This document shows, piece by piece, positions 1 to 8,266 of a stretch of 38,566 nucleotides of DNA; position 1 is the first letter of the stretch; each line of letters starts with the position of its first letter. The notes under the pieces were generated by a model, which worked only from the letters and a program-made list of their open reading frames with translations, did no database searches and was not told where the DNA came from. Both the position numbers and the translations under genes were made by a program. The DNA is from a bacterium. Its GTDB lineage: Bacteria > Verrucomicrobiota > Verrucomicrobiia > Limisphaerales > J093. The DNA is taken from contig JAKANS010000038.1 in the NCBI GenBank assembly GCA_021823625.1, positions 1-38,566 on the forward strand, in the 5' to 3' direction.

Positions 1-174
1 ACGTTTGAGAAAACCGCTCCCCGCCGCCAGGCCGCCGTAAGGCGTCAGCGCTGCGTCCGGGCGCGTCACCGTGCATTTGCCCGGCAGCGTGTCCAAGGAA
101 ATCCCGTCTTGCCCTTCACCCGCCAGGTGAACCGAAACCAGCGATGCAAATGAGCTCGTCGCCCCCAGTTTGGT
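1..174 (-). pseudogene. Possible N-terminal part of a DDE transposase (IS1380-like), running off the left edge
   Basis: On the minus strand an open frame runs from a stop at 175-177 to position 1, giving 58 residues. It ends with the stretch RPDAALTPYGGLAAWSGFLK, which resembles the conserved start of IS1380-type DDE transposases, where a TPYGGL-like motif precedes the first helical region. No ATG or GTG start with a ribosome site lies at the expected place, because a stop sits just upstream. A competing frame starting at ATG 232 (MFDFNPISAIEVG) covers the same DNA and could be the true 5' end joined by a frameshift. The rest lies outside the window. The family assignment rests on motif memory from a short stretch and is weak. 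Confidence 0.35.
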
Positions 175-321
175 TCACTCAATCCCCCTTCGACCCCCAC
201 CTCAATTGCGGAAATTGGGTTGAAATCGAACATGTCCACGGCGAGAAAATCCGCCCCGCCGGGAACTGCGTCGGCGCAAGGCGGTCGTTGCCTTGGCGGA
301 AGGCGCGGGTAACCTCCGCCC

Positions 322-2811
322 ATGACTTCCGCCCACACTGCGAATGCAGGCTGGCCTCGACGCCTCCGGCATTCGCCTGGTCTTTGTTTGCTCCTCGCAC
401 TTCTGGCAGCGACCGGTTTGCACGCCGTCGAAGCCCCGGCCTGGGACACCTTCGCCGACACCTGGGTCGCCACCGACGCGCTGGGCCGCGTGGTGCCTTT
501 GCGCGCCGAGGTCGGCCCGGCGCGCACCGACCGCACGGTGGGCATTTTCTATTTCCTCTGGCACGGCGCGCATATCCAGGGCGGACCGTACGACGTCACA
601 AAGATTCTCGCGCAAGACCCCGACGCGATGTCCAAGCCAGACAGCCCGCTGTGGGGCCCGCTCCACGCGCCGCATCACTGGGGCGAATCGGTCTTCGGCT
701 ATTACCTCACGCAGGACGAAGGCGTGCTCCGCAAACACGCGCAGATGCTCGCCGACGCCGGCGTGGACGTGGTGATCTTCGATGTCACGAACCAGATCAC
801 TTACAAGGCCGATTACATGGCCTTGCTGCGCGTGTGGTCGGAGATGCGCGCCGCGGGCAACCGCACACCACAGGTCGCCTTTCTCACGCCGTTCTGGGAT
901 CCGGCCAAGGTCGTGCGCGAACTCTGGCACGACCTTTACGCGCCGGGGCTCTACCCCGAACTCTGGTTTCGCTGGGCCGGCAAACCGCTGATCCTCGCCG
1001 ATCCGGCGATGATCCTCGACCACGGCGGCAACGATCAGCAAAACACCGCCGTTCAACTTCAGCCCGACCACACGCTGGGCCAAAGCTTCACCACCGCGGA
1101 GCCGCTGGAGAAAATCGGCGGTCGTTTTCCGACTTGGAACACCTCGGGCGTGGCCATAACGCTCACGCTGTTCCGCGACGGCCCGGCCGGCGAGCGCCAG
1201 GCCAGCCAGCGCTTCGCGAACGTGCGCGACAACGAATGGCGGATGCTCTCGTTCAGTCCGCCGCTGGCGCCGGGCACGTACTACCTGGAGCTGTCCGCGC
1301 CGCAAGGCAAGGTCGGCTGGTGGAGCCACACTGGCGACGTGCTGGCGGGCGGCGAGGCTTTTGTCGATGGCAAGCCGGCGGGCGGCGATCGCACCTTGCG
1401 CCTCCTGACGGCCGACGCCGAGACCCAGCGGCTGCGCGATTTCTTCACGTTCCGCAAACCGCAGCCGGATTACTTCCAAGGCCCGACCGGTCCGGATCAG
1501 TGGAGCTGGCTCGAAGTCCATCCCCAACACGTGTTCACGAACTCGGCCGGCCAGAAGGAACAGATGTCCGTCGGCGTCGCGCAGAACGCGGTCGGCCACC
1601 GCCTCGGTTCGATGAGCGAACCGGGCGCGCGCGGACGCAGCTTCCACGAGGGCGCCACCGACACCCGGCCAAACGCCGTCGCCTTCGGCCTGAATGTGGC
1701 CGAGCAGTGGACGCGCGCGTTGGCGGAAGATCCTCGGTTCATCTTTGTCACCGGCTGGAACGAGTGGATCGCCGGGCGGTTCGCCGAGTTCAACGGCGTC
1801 AAGCGGCCGGTCATGTTCGTGGACCAGTTCGACGAGGAACACAGCCGCGACCTCGAGCCGATGCGCGGCGGCCACGGCGACGACTATTTCTACCAACTCG
1901 TCAGTTTCGTCCGGCGCTACAAAGGCGCGCGCGAACTGCCACCGGTCCGGCCTGCGCCGATCCAAGTGGACGGGCACTTCGACGACTGGCGCGCGGTGGA
2001 ACCCGAGTTTCGCGACACCATCGGCGATCCAGTCCATCGCCGGCATCGCGGCTGGGACAAGCACGTCACCTACGAAAACCAGACCGGCCGCAACGACATC
2101 ATCGCGGCGAAACTGAGCTTCGACGCAACGACCGCGTGGTTTTATGTGCGCACCCGCGAGCCGATCACGCCCGCCACCGACACGAACTGGATGGTGCTGC
2201 TCCTCGACGTGGACGGCAACGCGACCAATGGCTGGCTCGGTTACGATTTGCGGGTGAACGCGACGCGGCCGGCCGCGAACCAGGCCTGCATCGAGCGCCG
2301 GATCAACAACGCCTGGCAGGCGGTCGGCACCGCCGAGTTCCGGATGGCGGGCAACGAGCTTGAACTCGCGTTGCCGTGGTCGGCGCTCGGGTTGACGCGA
2401 CCGCCGGCGGTCCTCGATTTCAAATGGGCGGACGACTGCCTGCGCGCGGAGGACTGGACCGACTTCACGCTGAATGGCGATGCGGCGCCGAACGACCGTT
2501 TCAACTACCGGGCGCTGCTCAACCCGCCTCCCCGGTGGGGCCGACCTGTGTGTCGGCCGGAACAACGGGGGCTTCGCAAGCTTCGTCCGCGCTGCTACTC
2601 TCCCGCCATGAAAGTCGTGGGCAGGCGACGGAGGACCGACGACACCGCCGATCTCGCGCCGGCGGAAGCGCTCCGTCGTGCCTGGGCGTTGCAGCAACAG
2701 GCGGACAAGTTGAACCCCTATCCGCGCCCGCGCGGCTTCGTGTTCAAAGCGAAGACCCGCGAAGAATACGAACGCTGGCGTCGTAGCCAGGGCAACCCCA
2801 GACTGTGGTGA
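322..2811 (+). CDS. Secreted GH99/WbsX-like glycoside hydrolase with C-terminal CBM9-like domain; reads through into the next gene
   Basis: The product has a signal peptide (residues 1-36, hydrophobic core LCLLLALLAATGLHA). An alpha/beta-barrel region follows, like the GH71/GH99/WbsX proteins: an FYFLWHG strand near 75, DAGVDVVIFD near 148, and FVTGWNEWIAG near 475-485, where the acidic residues are candidate catalytic groups. Residues about 545-740 (IQVDGHFDDWRAVE ... LALPWSALG) look like a CBM9-type carbohydrate-binding domain. It probably acts outside the cytoplasm on a polysaccharide; the substrate is unknown. Homology ends at about 2520 (NDRFNYRALL), but no stop follows. The frame runs on through a palindrome at 2539-2558 and into a small gene starting at ATG 2608 in the same frame. 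The native stop was probably lost, so the last ~95 residues may be artificial or a real fusion. The ATG at 322 is chosen because the signal peptide follows it. Confidence 0.7.
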   Translation: MTSAHTANAGWPRRLRHSPGLCLLLALLAATGLHAVEAPAWDTFADTWVATDALGRVVPLRAEVGPARTDRTVGIFYFLWHGAHIQGGPYDVTKILAQDPDAMSKPDSPLWGPLHAPHHWGESVFGYYLTQDEGVLRKHAQMLADAGVDVVIFDVTNQITYKADYMALLRVWSEMRAAGNRTPQVAFLTPFWDPAKVVRELWHDLYAPGLYPELWFRWAGKPLILADPAMILDHGGNDQQNTAVQLQPDHTLGQSFTTAEPLEKIGGRFPTWNTSGVAITLTLFRDGPAGERQASQRFANVRDNEWRMLSFSPPLAPGTYYLELSAPQGKVGWWSHTGDVLAGGEAFVDGKPAGGDRTLRLLTADAETQRLRDFFTFRKPQPDYFQGPTGPDQWSWLEVHPQHVFTNSAGQKEQMSVGVAQNAVGHRLGSMSEPGARGRSFHEGATDTRPNAVAFGLNVAEQWTRALAEDPRFIFVTGWNEWIAGRFAEFNGVKRPVMFVDQFDEEHSRDLEPMRGGHGDDYFYQLVSFVRRYKGARELPPVRPAPIQVDGHFDDWRAVEPEFRDTIGDPVHRRHRGWDKHVTYENQTGRNDIIAAKLSFDATTAWFYVRTREPITPATDTNWMVLLLDVDGNATNGWLGYDLRVNATRPAANQACIERRINNAWQAVGTAEFRMAGNELELALPWSALGLTRPPAVLDFKWADDCLRAEDWTDFTLNGDAAPNDRFNYRALLNPPPRWGRPVCRPEQRGLRKLRPRCYSPAMKVVGRRRRTDDTADLAPAEALRRAWALQQQADKLNPYPRPRGFVFKAKTREEYERWRRSQGNPRLW
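2539..2558. repeat. Perfect palindrome (7-bp stem, 6-nt loop) at the 3' end of the GH99-like gene
   Basis: The arms GGCCGAC (2539-2545) and GTCGGCC (2552-2558) are perfectly complementary around CTGTGT. The palindrome sits exactly where the upstream protein stops resembling its family and where its stop codon is missing. It looks like a small dispersed intergenic palindrome (REP-like). No T-tract follows, so it is not a classical terminator. Confidence 0.55.
2608..2811 (+). CDS. Small basic protein, likely partner of the downstream nucleotidyltransferase
   Basis: This 67-residue protein (MKVVGRRRRTDD... ending NPRLW) is rich in Arg and Trp and contains NPYPRPRGFVFKAKT near residues 34-48. 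It overlaps the start of the following nucleotidyltransferase gene (GTG 2805) by 7 bp, so the two are translationally coupled. A tiny charged protein directly ahead of a MNT-type nucleotidyltransferase resembles toxin-antitoxin arrangements, though which would be the toxin is not clear. It lies in the same frame as the upstream GH99-like gene with no stop between them. I choose ATG 2608 because composition changes there and the conserved-looking part begins there. I do not recognise a named Pfam family. Confidence 0.55.
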   Translation: MKVVGRRRRTDDTADLAPAEALRRAWALQQQADKLNPYPRPRGFVFKAKTREEYERWRRSQGNPRLW

Positions 2812-3289
2812 ACGCCTGGCTGGAGCCACTGACGCCGCTGTTGCGGGTCTGCCGTTTACTCAACGAGCACGACGCCCGCTATCTGGTCGTGGGTGGCCAG
2901 GCCTGTATCCTTCATGGGTTGGTCCGCACGACCGAGGACGTGGATTTGCTCATTGAGCCTTCGGAGAACAACTGCCGGCGCGTTATTGCCGCTTTGAGCC
3001 AACTGGCCGATGGCGCAGCCCGCGAGCTGACCCCCGCGAACTGATCGAAAACGTCGTGGTGAAGGTGGCTGACGAAGTCGAGGTGGACGTGAGCACGCAC
3101 GCGTGGAAGGTGACCTTCGACGAGGCCGCTGCTTCGGCGCTTTACCTGGAGATCGATGGCATTGAGATACCTTGCACTGGCCTCGACATGCTCATCGCCA
3201 GCGAGGAAACGTATCGCGAACAGGATGCCGCCGATCGGCTGCGCCTGCTCGAACTGAAGCGTCGCCGCGCCGCACGGGGCGGCGGGTGA
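2805..3289 (+). pseudogene. MNT-type nucleotidyltransferase, split by a -1 frameshift
   Basis: The N-terminal part (2805-3044) has the nucleotidyltransferase fold signature: YLVVGGQACILHGLVRTTED followed by VDLLIEP, i.e. the GG...x and DxD-like DVD metal site. The C-terminal part (from about 3032 in the +2 frame, to the stop at 3287-3289) continues the family with ELIENVVVKVADEVEVDVST and GLDMLIASEETYREQDAADRLRL. The two halves join if one C is added to the C5 run at 3031-3035, giving LTP-RELIEN. As written, frame 1 ends at TGA 3042. The intact protein would be about 160 residues. Such proteins transfer nucleotides to proteins or RNA and are often part of toxin-antitoxin or abortive-infection modules. 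The break may be pseudogenisation or a homopolymer sequencing error. rsmI follows 24 bp downstream. Confidence 0.7.
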
Positions 3290-3313
3290 ATCTCGGCAAC
3301 GAACGCGCCGCTT

Positions 3314-4051
3314 ATGGAACCTCCGCTGCAACCCGGCACGCTGTACCTCGTGGCCACGCCCATCGGCAACCTCGAGGACATCACGCTCCGCGCGTTGCGC
3401 GTCCTGCGCGAGTGCGACGTGGTCGCCGCCGAGGACACGCGCCGCTCCGGCCAGTTGCTCACCCACTTCGGCCTCCGCAAGCCGTTGCTGAGCTATTTCA
3501 AGTTCAACGAGGCCCGCCGCAGCGAGGAAATCATCGAGCGGCTGAAGCGCGGCGAAAAGGTCGCGCTGGTGACCGACGCCGGCAGCCCCGGCATCAGCGA
3601 TCCCGGCGAACGCGTCGTGCGGGCCGCGATCGTTGCCGGCTGCCGGGTCGAGTCCGTGCCGGGGCCGTGCGCGCTGGTGGCGGCGCTCACCGCCAGCGGC
3701 CTGCCGACCGGCGAGTTTCACTTCGTCGGTTTTCTCCCGCACAAGTCCGGCCAGCGCCGCAAGGTCCTCGAAGCGCTGCGGGGCGTGCCCGGCACGCTCG
3801 TCCTCTACGAATCGCCGCATCGCATCGACCGGCTCCTGACCGAACTGGTGGAAGTCATGCCCGGCCGCGACGTGGTGCTGGCGCGCGAATTGACCAAAAA
3901 GTTCGAGGAGTTCCTGCGTGGCAAGCCGGCGGAGTTGCTGGCAACCGCGCGACAACGCTCGCTCAAAGGCGAGTTCGTGGTCGTGATCGGCGCCGCGCCA
4001 GAACCGGCGGCGCGGGCAACCCTTGCCGGCGGATCGCTGACTGAACTGTGA
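3314..4051 (+). CDS. rsmI: 16S rRNA (cytidine1402-2'-O)-methyltransferase RsmI
   Basis: RsmI 2'-O-methylates C1402 in the decoding centre of 16S rRNA using S-adenosylmethionine. The 245-residue protein is at the short end of the usual 230-290. It has the tetrapyrrole-methylase-fold signatures: YLVATPIGNLEDITLRAL at residues 11-28, EDTR at 40-43, VTDAGSPGISDPGE at 86-99 (SAM site), VPGPCA at 115-120, and LYESPHRI at 164-171. The ATG at 3314 gives a typical N-terminus ending just before TLYLVATP. It lies 24 bp after the frameshifted nucleotidyltransferase on the same strand. Every family landmark is present and the frame is intact. Confidence 0.95.
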   Translation: MEPPLQPGTLYLVATPIGNLEDITLRALRVLRECDVVAAEDTRRSGQLLTHFGLRKPLLSYFKFNEARRSEEIIERLKRGEKVALVTDAGSPGISDPGERVVRAAIVAGCRVESVPGPCALVAALTASGLPTGEFHFVGFLPHKSGQRRKVLEALRGVPGTLVLYESPHRIDRLLTELVEVMPGRDVVLARELTKKFEEFLRGKPAELLATARQRSLKGEFVVVIGAAPEPAARATLAGGSLTEL

Positions 4052-4122
4052 GCTCGCGCGATTCGCACGGGCCTGGAAATCGCTGGTATGCGACGGTCGG
4101 AAGATTATCGTCTTCGCCAGCT

Positions 4123-4411
4123 ATGATTTCCCAATCCACATTTGAACGCCTCCAATCCGTCCAGCGCCTGGAAATCACCTTGATCGGGTTGAGCGCGGCG
4201 GCGGGCGTGGCCGCGGTGCTGGCGATGCTTGAGTACGGTCTCTTCGCCGGCCTTTCGTTTTTTACTGGCCGGTGTCCTGGCCTACGCCGTGGCCAAGTTG
4301 CTGAATCTGGCCGGCGAAATTTTGAGCCGCCTGGATCGGCTGAGCAGTTCGGAACGCACCGGCACCACCGGCCACTCGCCAGCGGCAATGCCGCCAACTC
4401 CGAAGTTGTGA
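4123..4411 (+). pseudogene. Small membrane protein, frameshifted in a T6 run
   Basis: From ATG 4123 (MISQSTFERLQSVQRLEITLIG) the frame encodes one hydrophobic segment (LIGLSAAAGVAAVLAMLEYG), then loses sense after a run of six T at 4258-4263. Removing one T joins it to the adjacent frame, which continues with a second hydrophobic segment (LLAGVLAYAVAKLLNLAGEI) and a charged tail ending at TGA 4409-4411. The repaired product would be 95 residues with two membrane helices and a short polar C-terminus. I do not recognise a family. It follows rsmI by 71 bp. Real slippage, pseudogene and sequencing error are all possible; the two clean helices make a real gene likely. Confidence 0.55.
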
Positions 4412-4472
4412 GCGGAGGTCGAGCGTTGAAGATTGCTTGCGCGGCAACGCCAATTGCGCGAAGAGCAAGCGC

Positions 4473-5342
4473 ATGAATTCACGCCTTCCCCTTCGCGCAA
4501 CCACCGTTTGCCTCGCGGCCTGGGCTTGGACCGCTGGCACTCACGCCGCGACTGCGCCGCGCAAAGTCGCCGCCTTCGCCGCCTGCTCCACTCTCTGCCA
4601 GTGCAAACAGCCGACGGAAAAGGCGTTCAAGGTGATCGCGGACCTTGGCTACAAGTGGATCGATCTTTCCTGCCTGAACTGGGCGCCGCACGTGGCAGTG
4701 CCGAAGCTGGTGGCGGACTTCGACGCCGAAGCCCGGCGCGTGGAGGCGGCGCTCCAGGCCAACAGCCTGCGCGTGGCGAACCTCACCTTCGACGCCATCG
4801 AGACCCGGCCGTACGACCAGTACAAGCGCGAGTTCGTGGCGGTGGTGAAGCTGGCGGCACGGCTGCACGCGCGCGTGATCAACCTCATGGCGCCGTCCGC
4901 GAATTGTGATCGCGCCGATCAGGTGACGAAGTTGCACAAACTCCAGGCCATCGCCGCCCAGGCGGGCGTGATCCTCACCGTCGAGACCCATGTCGGCCAG
5001 ATCACCGAACGCCCGGCGGACGCGCTCTGGCTTTGCCAGCAGGTGCCCGGCCTGAAACTCACCTTGGACCCGAGCCACTACTACGCCGGGCCGAACCAGG
5101 GCGCCCCGTTCCCGCAATTGCTGCCTTACGTGGAAGGCACCGGCTTTCGCGCCGGCGCGATGACCTGGGCGAGCATCCAGTTGCCGTGGGGTGAAGGTCC
5201 GATCGATTTCGCCGCGATCGTTCGCGGCCTGGAGGCGCGCGGTTACCAGGGGTTTTACGTGGCGGAATACCTCGAAGGGTTCAACCAACTTGACGCCGTC
5301 CAGCAGTCGCGCCGGTTCCTGGACTGGGCCCGGCGACAGTAG
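4473..5342 (+). CDS. Secreted sugar phosphate isomerase/epimerase-like TIM-barrel protein
   Basis: The 289-residue product from ATG 4473 starts with a signal peptide (LPLRATTVCLAAWAWTAGTHA) and belongs to the xylose-isomerase-like TIM-barrel superfamily (AP-endonuclease family 2). Landmarks are FKVIADLGYKWIDLS near the start of the barrel, VINLMAPS, VILTVETHVGQITERP (the conserved Glu/His metal ligands) and LTLDPSHYYAG, followed by a terminal FYVAEYLEGF. Exported members are common in PVC bacteria and probably act on sugar derivatives from polysaccharide breakdown; the substrate is not visible here. An earlier in-frame ATG at 4437 would put 12 polar residues before the signal peptide, so I prefer 4473. 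Confidence 0.75.
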   Translation: MNSRLPLRATTVCLAAWAWTAGTHAATAPRKVAAFAACSTLCQCKQPTEKAFKVIADLGYKWIDLSCLNWAPHVAVPKLVADFDAEARRVEAALQANSLRVANLTFDAIETRPYDQYKREFVAVVKLAARLHARVINLMAPSANCDRADQVTKLHKLQAIAAQAGVILTVETHVGQITERPADALWLCQQVPGLKLTLDPSHYYAGPNQGAPFPQLLPYVEGTGFRAGAMTWASIQLPWGEGPIDFAAIVRGLEARGYQGFYVAEYLEGFNQLDAVQQSRRFLDWARRQ

Positions 5343-5443
5343 CCACTGCCCGGCGGGTGGTTGGCGTCGGGGGCGGTCTTTGGGATTGCAACCGCGAGGA
5401 TTATGCGGTAAGCGTGTCGCCACGGTTTAAGAAAGGAAGCGTC

Positions 5444-5956
5444 ATGAAAAACACCCTCATCGTATCGGCACTCGCCAGCTTCGCGCTGATCGCGGGCGCG
5501 TTCGCGCAAACCCAATCGCCGGCCGCTGCGCCGCAGGACACGGTCGTTACCGCGCCGGAAAGCACCGCTCCGCCGCCGCCGGCGAAGGCGCCGAAGTCCA
5601 AGGCGCAGAAATCCACGGCGACCAAGGCCAAGGCCAAGGTTAACGCCGGCTATCCGTTCCGCGGCAAGTTAAAGGCGTTCGACAAGGACGCGCTGACCTT
5701 CACGGTCGCAGGCAAGGATAAAGACCGGGTGGTCCACATCACTTCGCAGACCCGGTTCACCAAGGGCGGCAAACCCGCCACGCTCAGCGACGCGATCATT
5801 GACGGGGAAGTCGCCGGCACCGTGCGCAAGGTCAAGGACGGAAAAGAAGAAGCGGTGTCGGTGCGGTTTGGACCGGCGCCGAAGGCAGGCAAGTCAGCGG
5901 AAAAGAGCGTCCCGAAGAAGGCGCCCAGCAAACCGGGCCAGGCCGAGACGCAATAA
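5444..5956 (+). CDS. Small secreted Lys/Ala-rich protein with a DUF5666-like domain
   Basis: This 170-residue protein opens with a clear signal peptide (MKNTLIVSALASFALIAGAFA-Q). A low-complexity stretch rich in Ala, Pro, Lys and Thr covers about 22-65. A compact beta-rich domain follows (FRGKLKAFDKDALTFTVAGK ... HITSQTRFTKGGKPATL ... GEVAGTVRKVKDGKEEAVSVRFG) and resembles the DUF5666/OB-like repeats of exported proteins. A basic tail ends it. ATG 5444 is preceded by a purine-rich ribosome site (GAAAGGA at 5431-5437). The role is unknown, perhaps an envelope or extracellular polycation. It converges on the kinase gene, 70 bp away. Confidence 0.65.
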   Translation: MKNTLIVSALASFALIAGAFAQTQSPAAAPQDTVVTAPESTAPPPPAKAPKSKAQKSTATKAKAKVNAGYPFRGKLKAFDKDALTFTVAGKDKDRVVHITSQTRFTKGGKPATLSDAIIDGEVAGTVRKVKDGKEEAVSVRFGPAPKAGKSAEKSVPKKAPSKPGQAETQ

Positions 5957-6026
5957 CCAACGACTGGCGAGCCTGGGCGAATCAGGCGCGGCCTCAAATT
6001 CCATCACGTGTCCAGGCCGGCGCGAC

Positions 6027-7211
6027 TTATGCCCGGCGGAACCAACTGGCGATTCCGCCGGTGGTCTTCTTGGGCGAGCTGGGTTGGATACGGTTCACGA
6101 ACCGGCCGACCAGGTACTGGCTGCGCGCGGCTTCCAACGCCATGATGAATTCGTCGTAGCTCTGGAACCGCTCGCCCGGATGCTTGGCCATCGCCCGTGC
6201 GATCGCGTCACTGGTGGGGTGGGTGATCTCGTGAACGACGTAGTTGGGAGGCGTGAGTGGCGTGTGGACGTGCGCGCCCACGACTTCCTCCACGCTCGGC
6301 GCCTCGAACGGGACGTGCTGGGTGATGGCGTGGTAAAGCGTGCCGGCCAGGCTGTACATGTCCGAGAGAAAATCCTCGCGCTCGCGACGGACTTTCTCAG
6401 GCGCAATGTAGTACGGCGTGCCCCAGACGGTGCCATCGGCTTCCTGCTCGGCATCGGCCCGCCGGGCCAGTCCGAAGTCCACCAGTTTCGGTTCGCCGTC
6501 GGCGTTGAAAAGGATGTTGCCGGGCTTGATGTCGCGGTGGAGCAGGCCGTGTTTGAGCGCGGTGTTGAGGGCGGAAGCCACCTTGATGCCGACGTCCAGC
6601 ACCTCGAGTTCCGGCACGCGGCCCTTTTCGATGCGGCCATCCAGGCTGCCCCGGTCCGCCAGTTCCATCACCAGGTACATCTGGCCTTCCCACTCATCGA
6701 AGGTGTAAAGGTGGATGATGTTGGTGTGGTTGAGTCGGGCGCAAGCGCGCGCTTCGCGGTAGAAGCCTTCCATCGCGTGCTCGTCGTTCATGAGCTCGCG
6801 CTTGACGAGTTTCACCGCCACTTCGCGCTCCAGTGTCACGTCGAAGGCGCGGTACACGGCGCCCATACCGCCCGAGCCGATGGGGGCACGCAACTCAAAC
6901 TGGCGGAGGCGCATCGGCATCATCACCGGAGCGCCGCACTTCGTGCAGGGAACGAAGCTCAGCGGCGCCGCATCGCCGGGCAGAAAGAGCGTCGTGCCGC
7001 ACGCGGCACAGGGGATCATCCGCAACGCTTTGCGCGAACCGTTTTCGTCCACAGGCACAAAGTGATTATGGGCCGCGCCCGAACCCCTCGCAAGCGTTGA
7101 AACCGGGCTCTGGCGGGGCGCCGGCACGCGCAGCGGCCGCCGCGTAGAGTCCGTTCCAGCCCCTCGGGCCGTTCTTTGCCCAAAACCGCTTTCCAAGTTG
7201 CTTAGACTCAT
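6027..7211 (-). CDS. Hanks-type Ser/Thr protein kinase with N-terminal zinc ribbon
   Basis: The product is a cytoplasmic Ser/Thr kinase of the PknB type. Counting from ATG 7211 (394 residues), a four-cysteine zinc ribbon (C68, C71, C89, C92) precedes the kinase domain. The domain has the glycine loop GSGGMGAVY (112-120), catalytic Lys134, helix-C Glu153, HRDIKPGN (225-232), DFG (245-247) and APE (270-272). No transmembrane segment or extracellular sensor domain is present, so the receptor-type layout is absent. ATG 7211 is favoured by a good Shine-Dalgarno (GAGGTGGAG) just upstream; ATG 7019, directly before the zinc ribbon, is a possible alternative with no visible ribosome site. It is divergent from the ymdB-like gene across about 108 bp. 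Substrates are unknown. Confidence 0.88.
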   Translation of the reverse strand: MSLSNLESGFGQRTARGAGTDSTRRPLRVPAPRQSPVSTLARGSGAAHNHFVPVDENGSRKALRMIPCAACGTTLFLPGDAAPLSFVPCTKCGAPVMMPMRLRQFELRAPIGSGGMGAVYRAFDVTLEREVAVKLVKRELMNDEHAMEGFYREARACARLNHTNIIHLYTFDEWEGQMYLVMELADRGSLDGRIEKGRVPELEVLDVGIKVASALNTALKHGLLHRDIKPGNILFNADGEPKLVDFGLARRADAEQEADGTVWGTPYYIAPEKVRREREDFLSDMYSLAGTLYHAITQHVPFEAPSVEEVVGAHVHTPLTPPNYVVHEITHPTSDAIARAMAKHPGERFQSYDEFIMALEAARSQYLVGRFVNRIQPSSPKKTTGGIASWFRRA

Positions 7212-7319
7212 AATGGCTCCACCTCGAAAGTAAGCAGGTTTTCCGCCAACTCCCGGCCGGGGCCGAAGTTCGCACGGCTCGCCGCTTGCCAAGCTGGGAC
7301 TCGTGCTTAGTGTCGCCCT

Positions 7320-8114
7320 GTGCGCATCTTGTTTATTGGCGACATCGTTGGGGAGCCCGGCCGAAAGGCGGTGAAGCGCCTCGTGCCCCGGCTGCGCTCG
7401 ACGCTCGCCGCCGACGTCGTCATCGCCAATGGCGAGAACAGCGCAGGCGGCGCCGGACTCACGGCCAATACCGCCCGGGAGATCTTCGACGCCGGCGTGG
7501 ATGTGATCACCACGGGCGACCACGTCTGGGACCAGAAAGAGGCCGTGACCTACCTCCCGGTGGAACCGCGTGTTCTGCGCCCGTTGAACTACCCCGCCGG
7601 CGCTCCCGGCCAGGGCGGTTTTCTGCTCCAACGGCCCAGCCTGGCGCCGATCGCCGTGCTCAACGCCCAGGGGCGGACCTTCATGGGTGACCTCGAAAGC
7701 CCGTTCCACGTCGTGCCCGCGGAGGTAAGGCGATGGCGCGAGGTGACGCCGCTGGTGTTCCTCGATTTTCATGCCGAGGCCACCTCCGAGAAGATCGCCC
7801 TGGCCCGGATGCTCGACGGGCAGGTCAGCGCGGTCATCGGCACGCACACGCACGTGCAAACGGCGGACGAACAAATCTTTCCCGGCGGCACGGCCTACCT
7901 GACCGATGCCGGCTTCACCGGCGCGCACGAAAGCGTCCTGGGCCGCGACCTCGAGCCGGTGATCAAGCGGTTCGTGACCAACCTCCCCCAGCGTTTCACC
8001 GTCGCCACCGGGCGGGTGTTCCTGCAAGGCGCGCTCGTCGAGGTGGACCAGTCCACCGGCAAGGCCTTGAGCATCCAGCGGGTCTCGGAAGCGATGCCCA
8101 TCGAAAATCCATGA
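7320..8114 (+). CDS. YmdB-family metallophosphoesterase (2',3'-cyclic-nucleotide phosphodiesterase)
   Basis: The 264-residue protein matches the TIGR00282/YmdB family across its length. It has FIGDIVGEPGRKA (residues 5-17) with the first metal ligand Asp8, IANGENSAGGAGLT (35-48) and TTGDHVWDQKE (64-74). Further on are FLDFHAEATSEK and IGTHTHVQTADE, which carry the remaining His/Asp ligands, then AYLTDAGFTGAHESVLGRD. In Bacillus YmdB hydrolyses cyclic nucleotides and influences biofilm and motility decisions; the role here is inferred only from family. Translation starts at GTG 7320. In many bacteria this gene lies near rny or xseA; here xseA is 1.3 kb downstream, beyond an accessory insertion. 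Confidence 0.92.
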   Translation: MRILFIGDIVGEPGRKAVKRLVPRLRSTLAADVVIANGENSAGGAGLTANTAREIFDAGVDVITTGDHVWDQKEAVTYLPVEPRVLRPLNYPAGAPGQGGFLLQRPSLAPIAVLNAQGRTFMGDLESPFHVVPAEVRRWREVTPLVFLDFHAEATSEKIALARMLDGQVSAVIGTHTHVQTADEQIFPGGTAYLTDAGFTGAHESVLGRDLEPVIKRFVTNLPQRFTVATGRVFLQGALVEVDQSTGKALSIQRVSEAMPIENP

Positions 8115-8266
8115 ACCGCCCGGTCAACCTGTGCGAAGCGGCGGTTGGACCGGGAAGCGTCGGGCACCGCGAGACGCGCCATGCCGACTCATTTTCCGTT
8201 TGCCAGACGGGGCCTTCTCGCCAGACTACCTTCCCAATGCAAGCCCAAGGCCATTCCGCGCTTCCG

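Noticed and set aside
202-2829. Long antisense open frame over the GH99-like gene
   Set aside because: Arg/Ala/Gly-rich translation with no family features; a by-product of high-GC third positions opposite a real gene.
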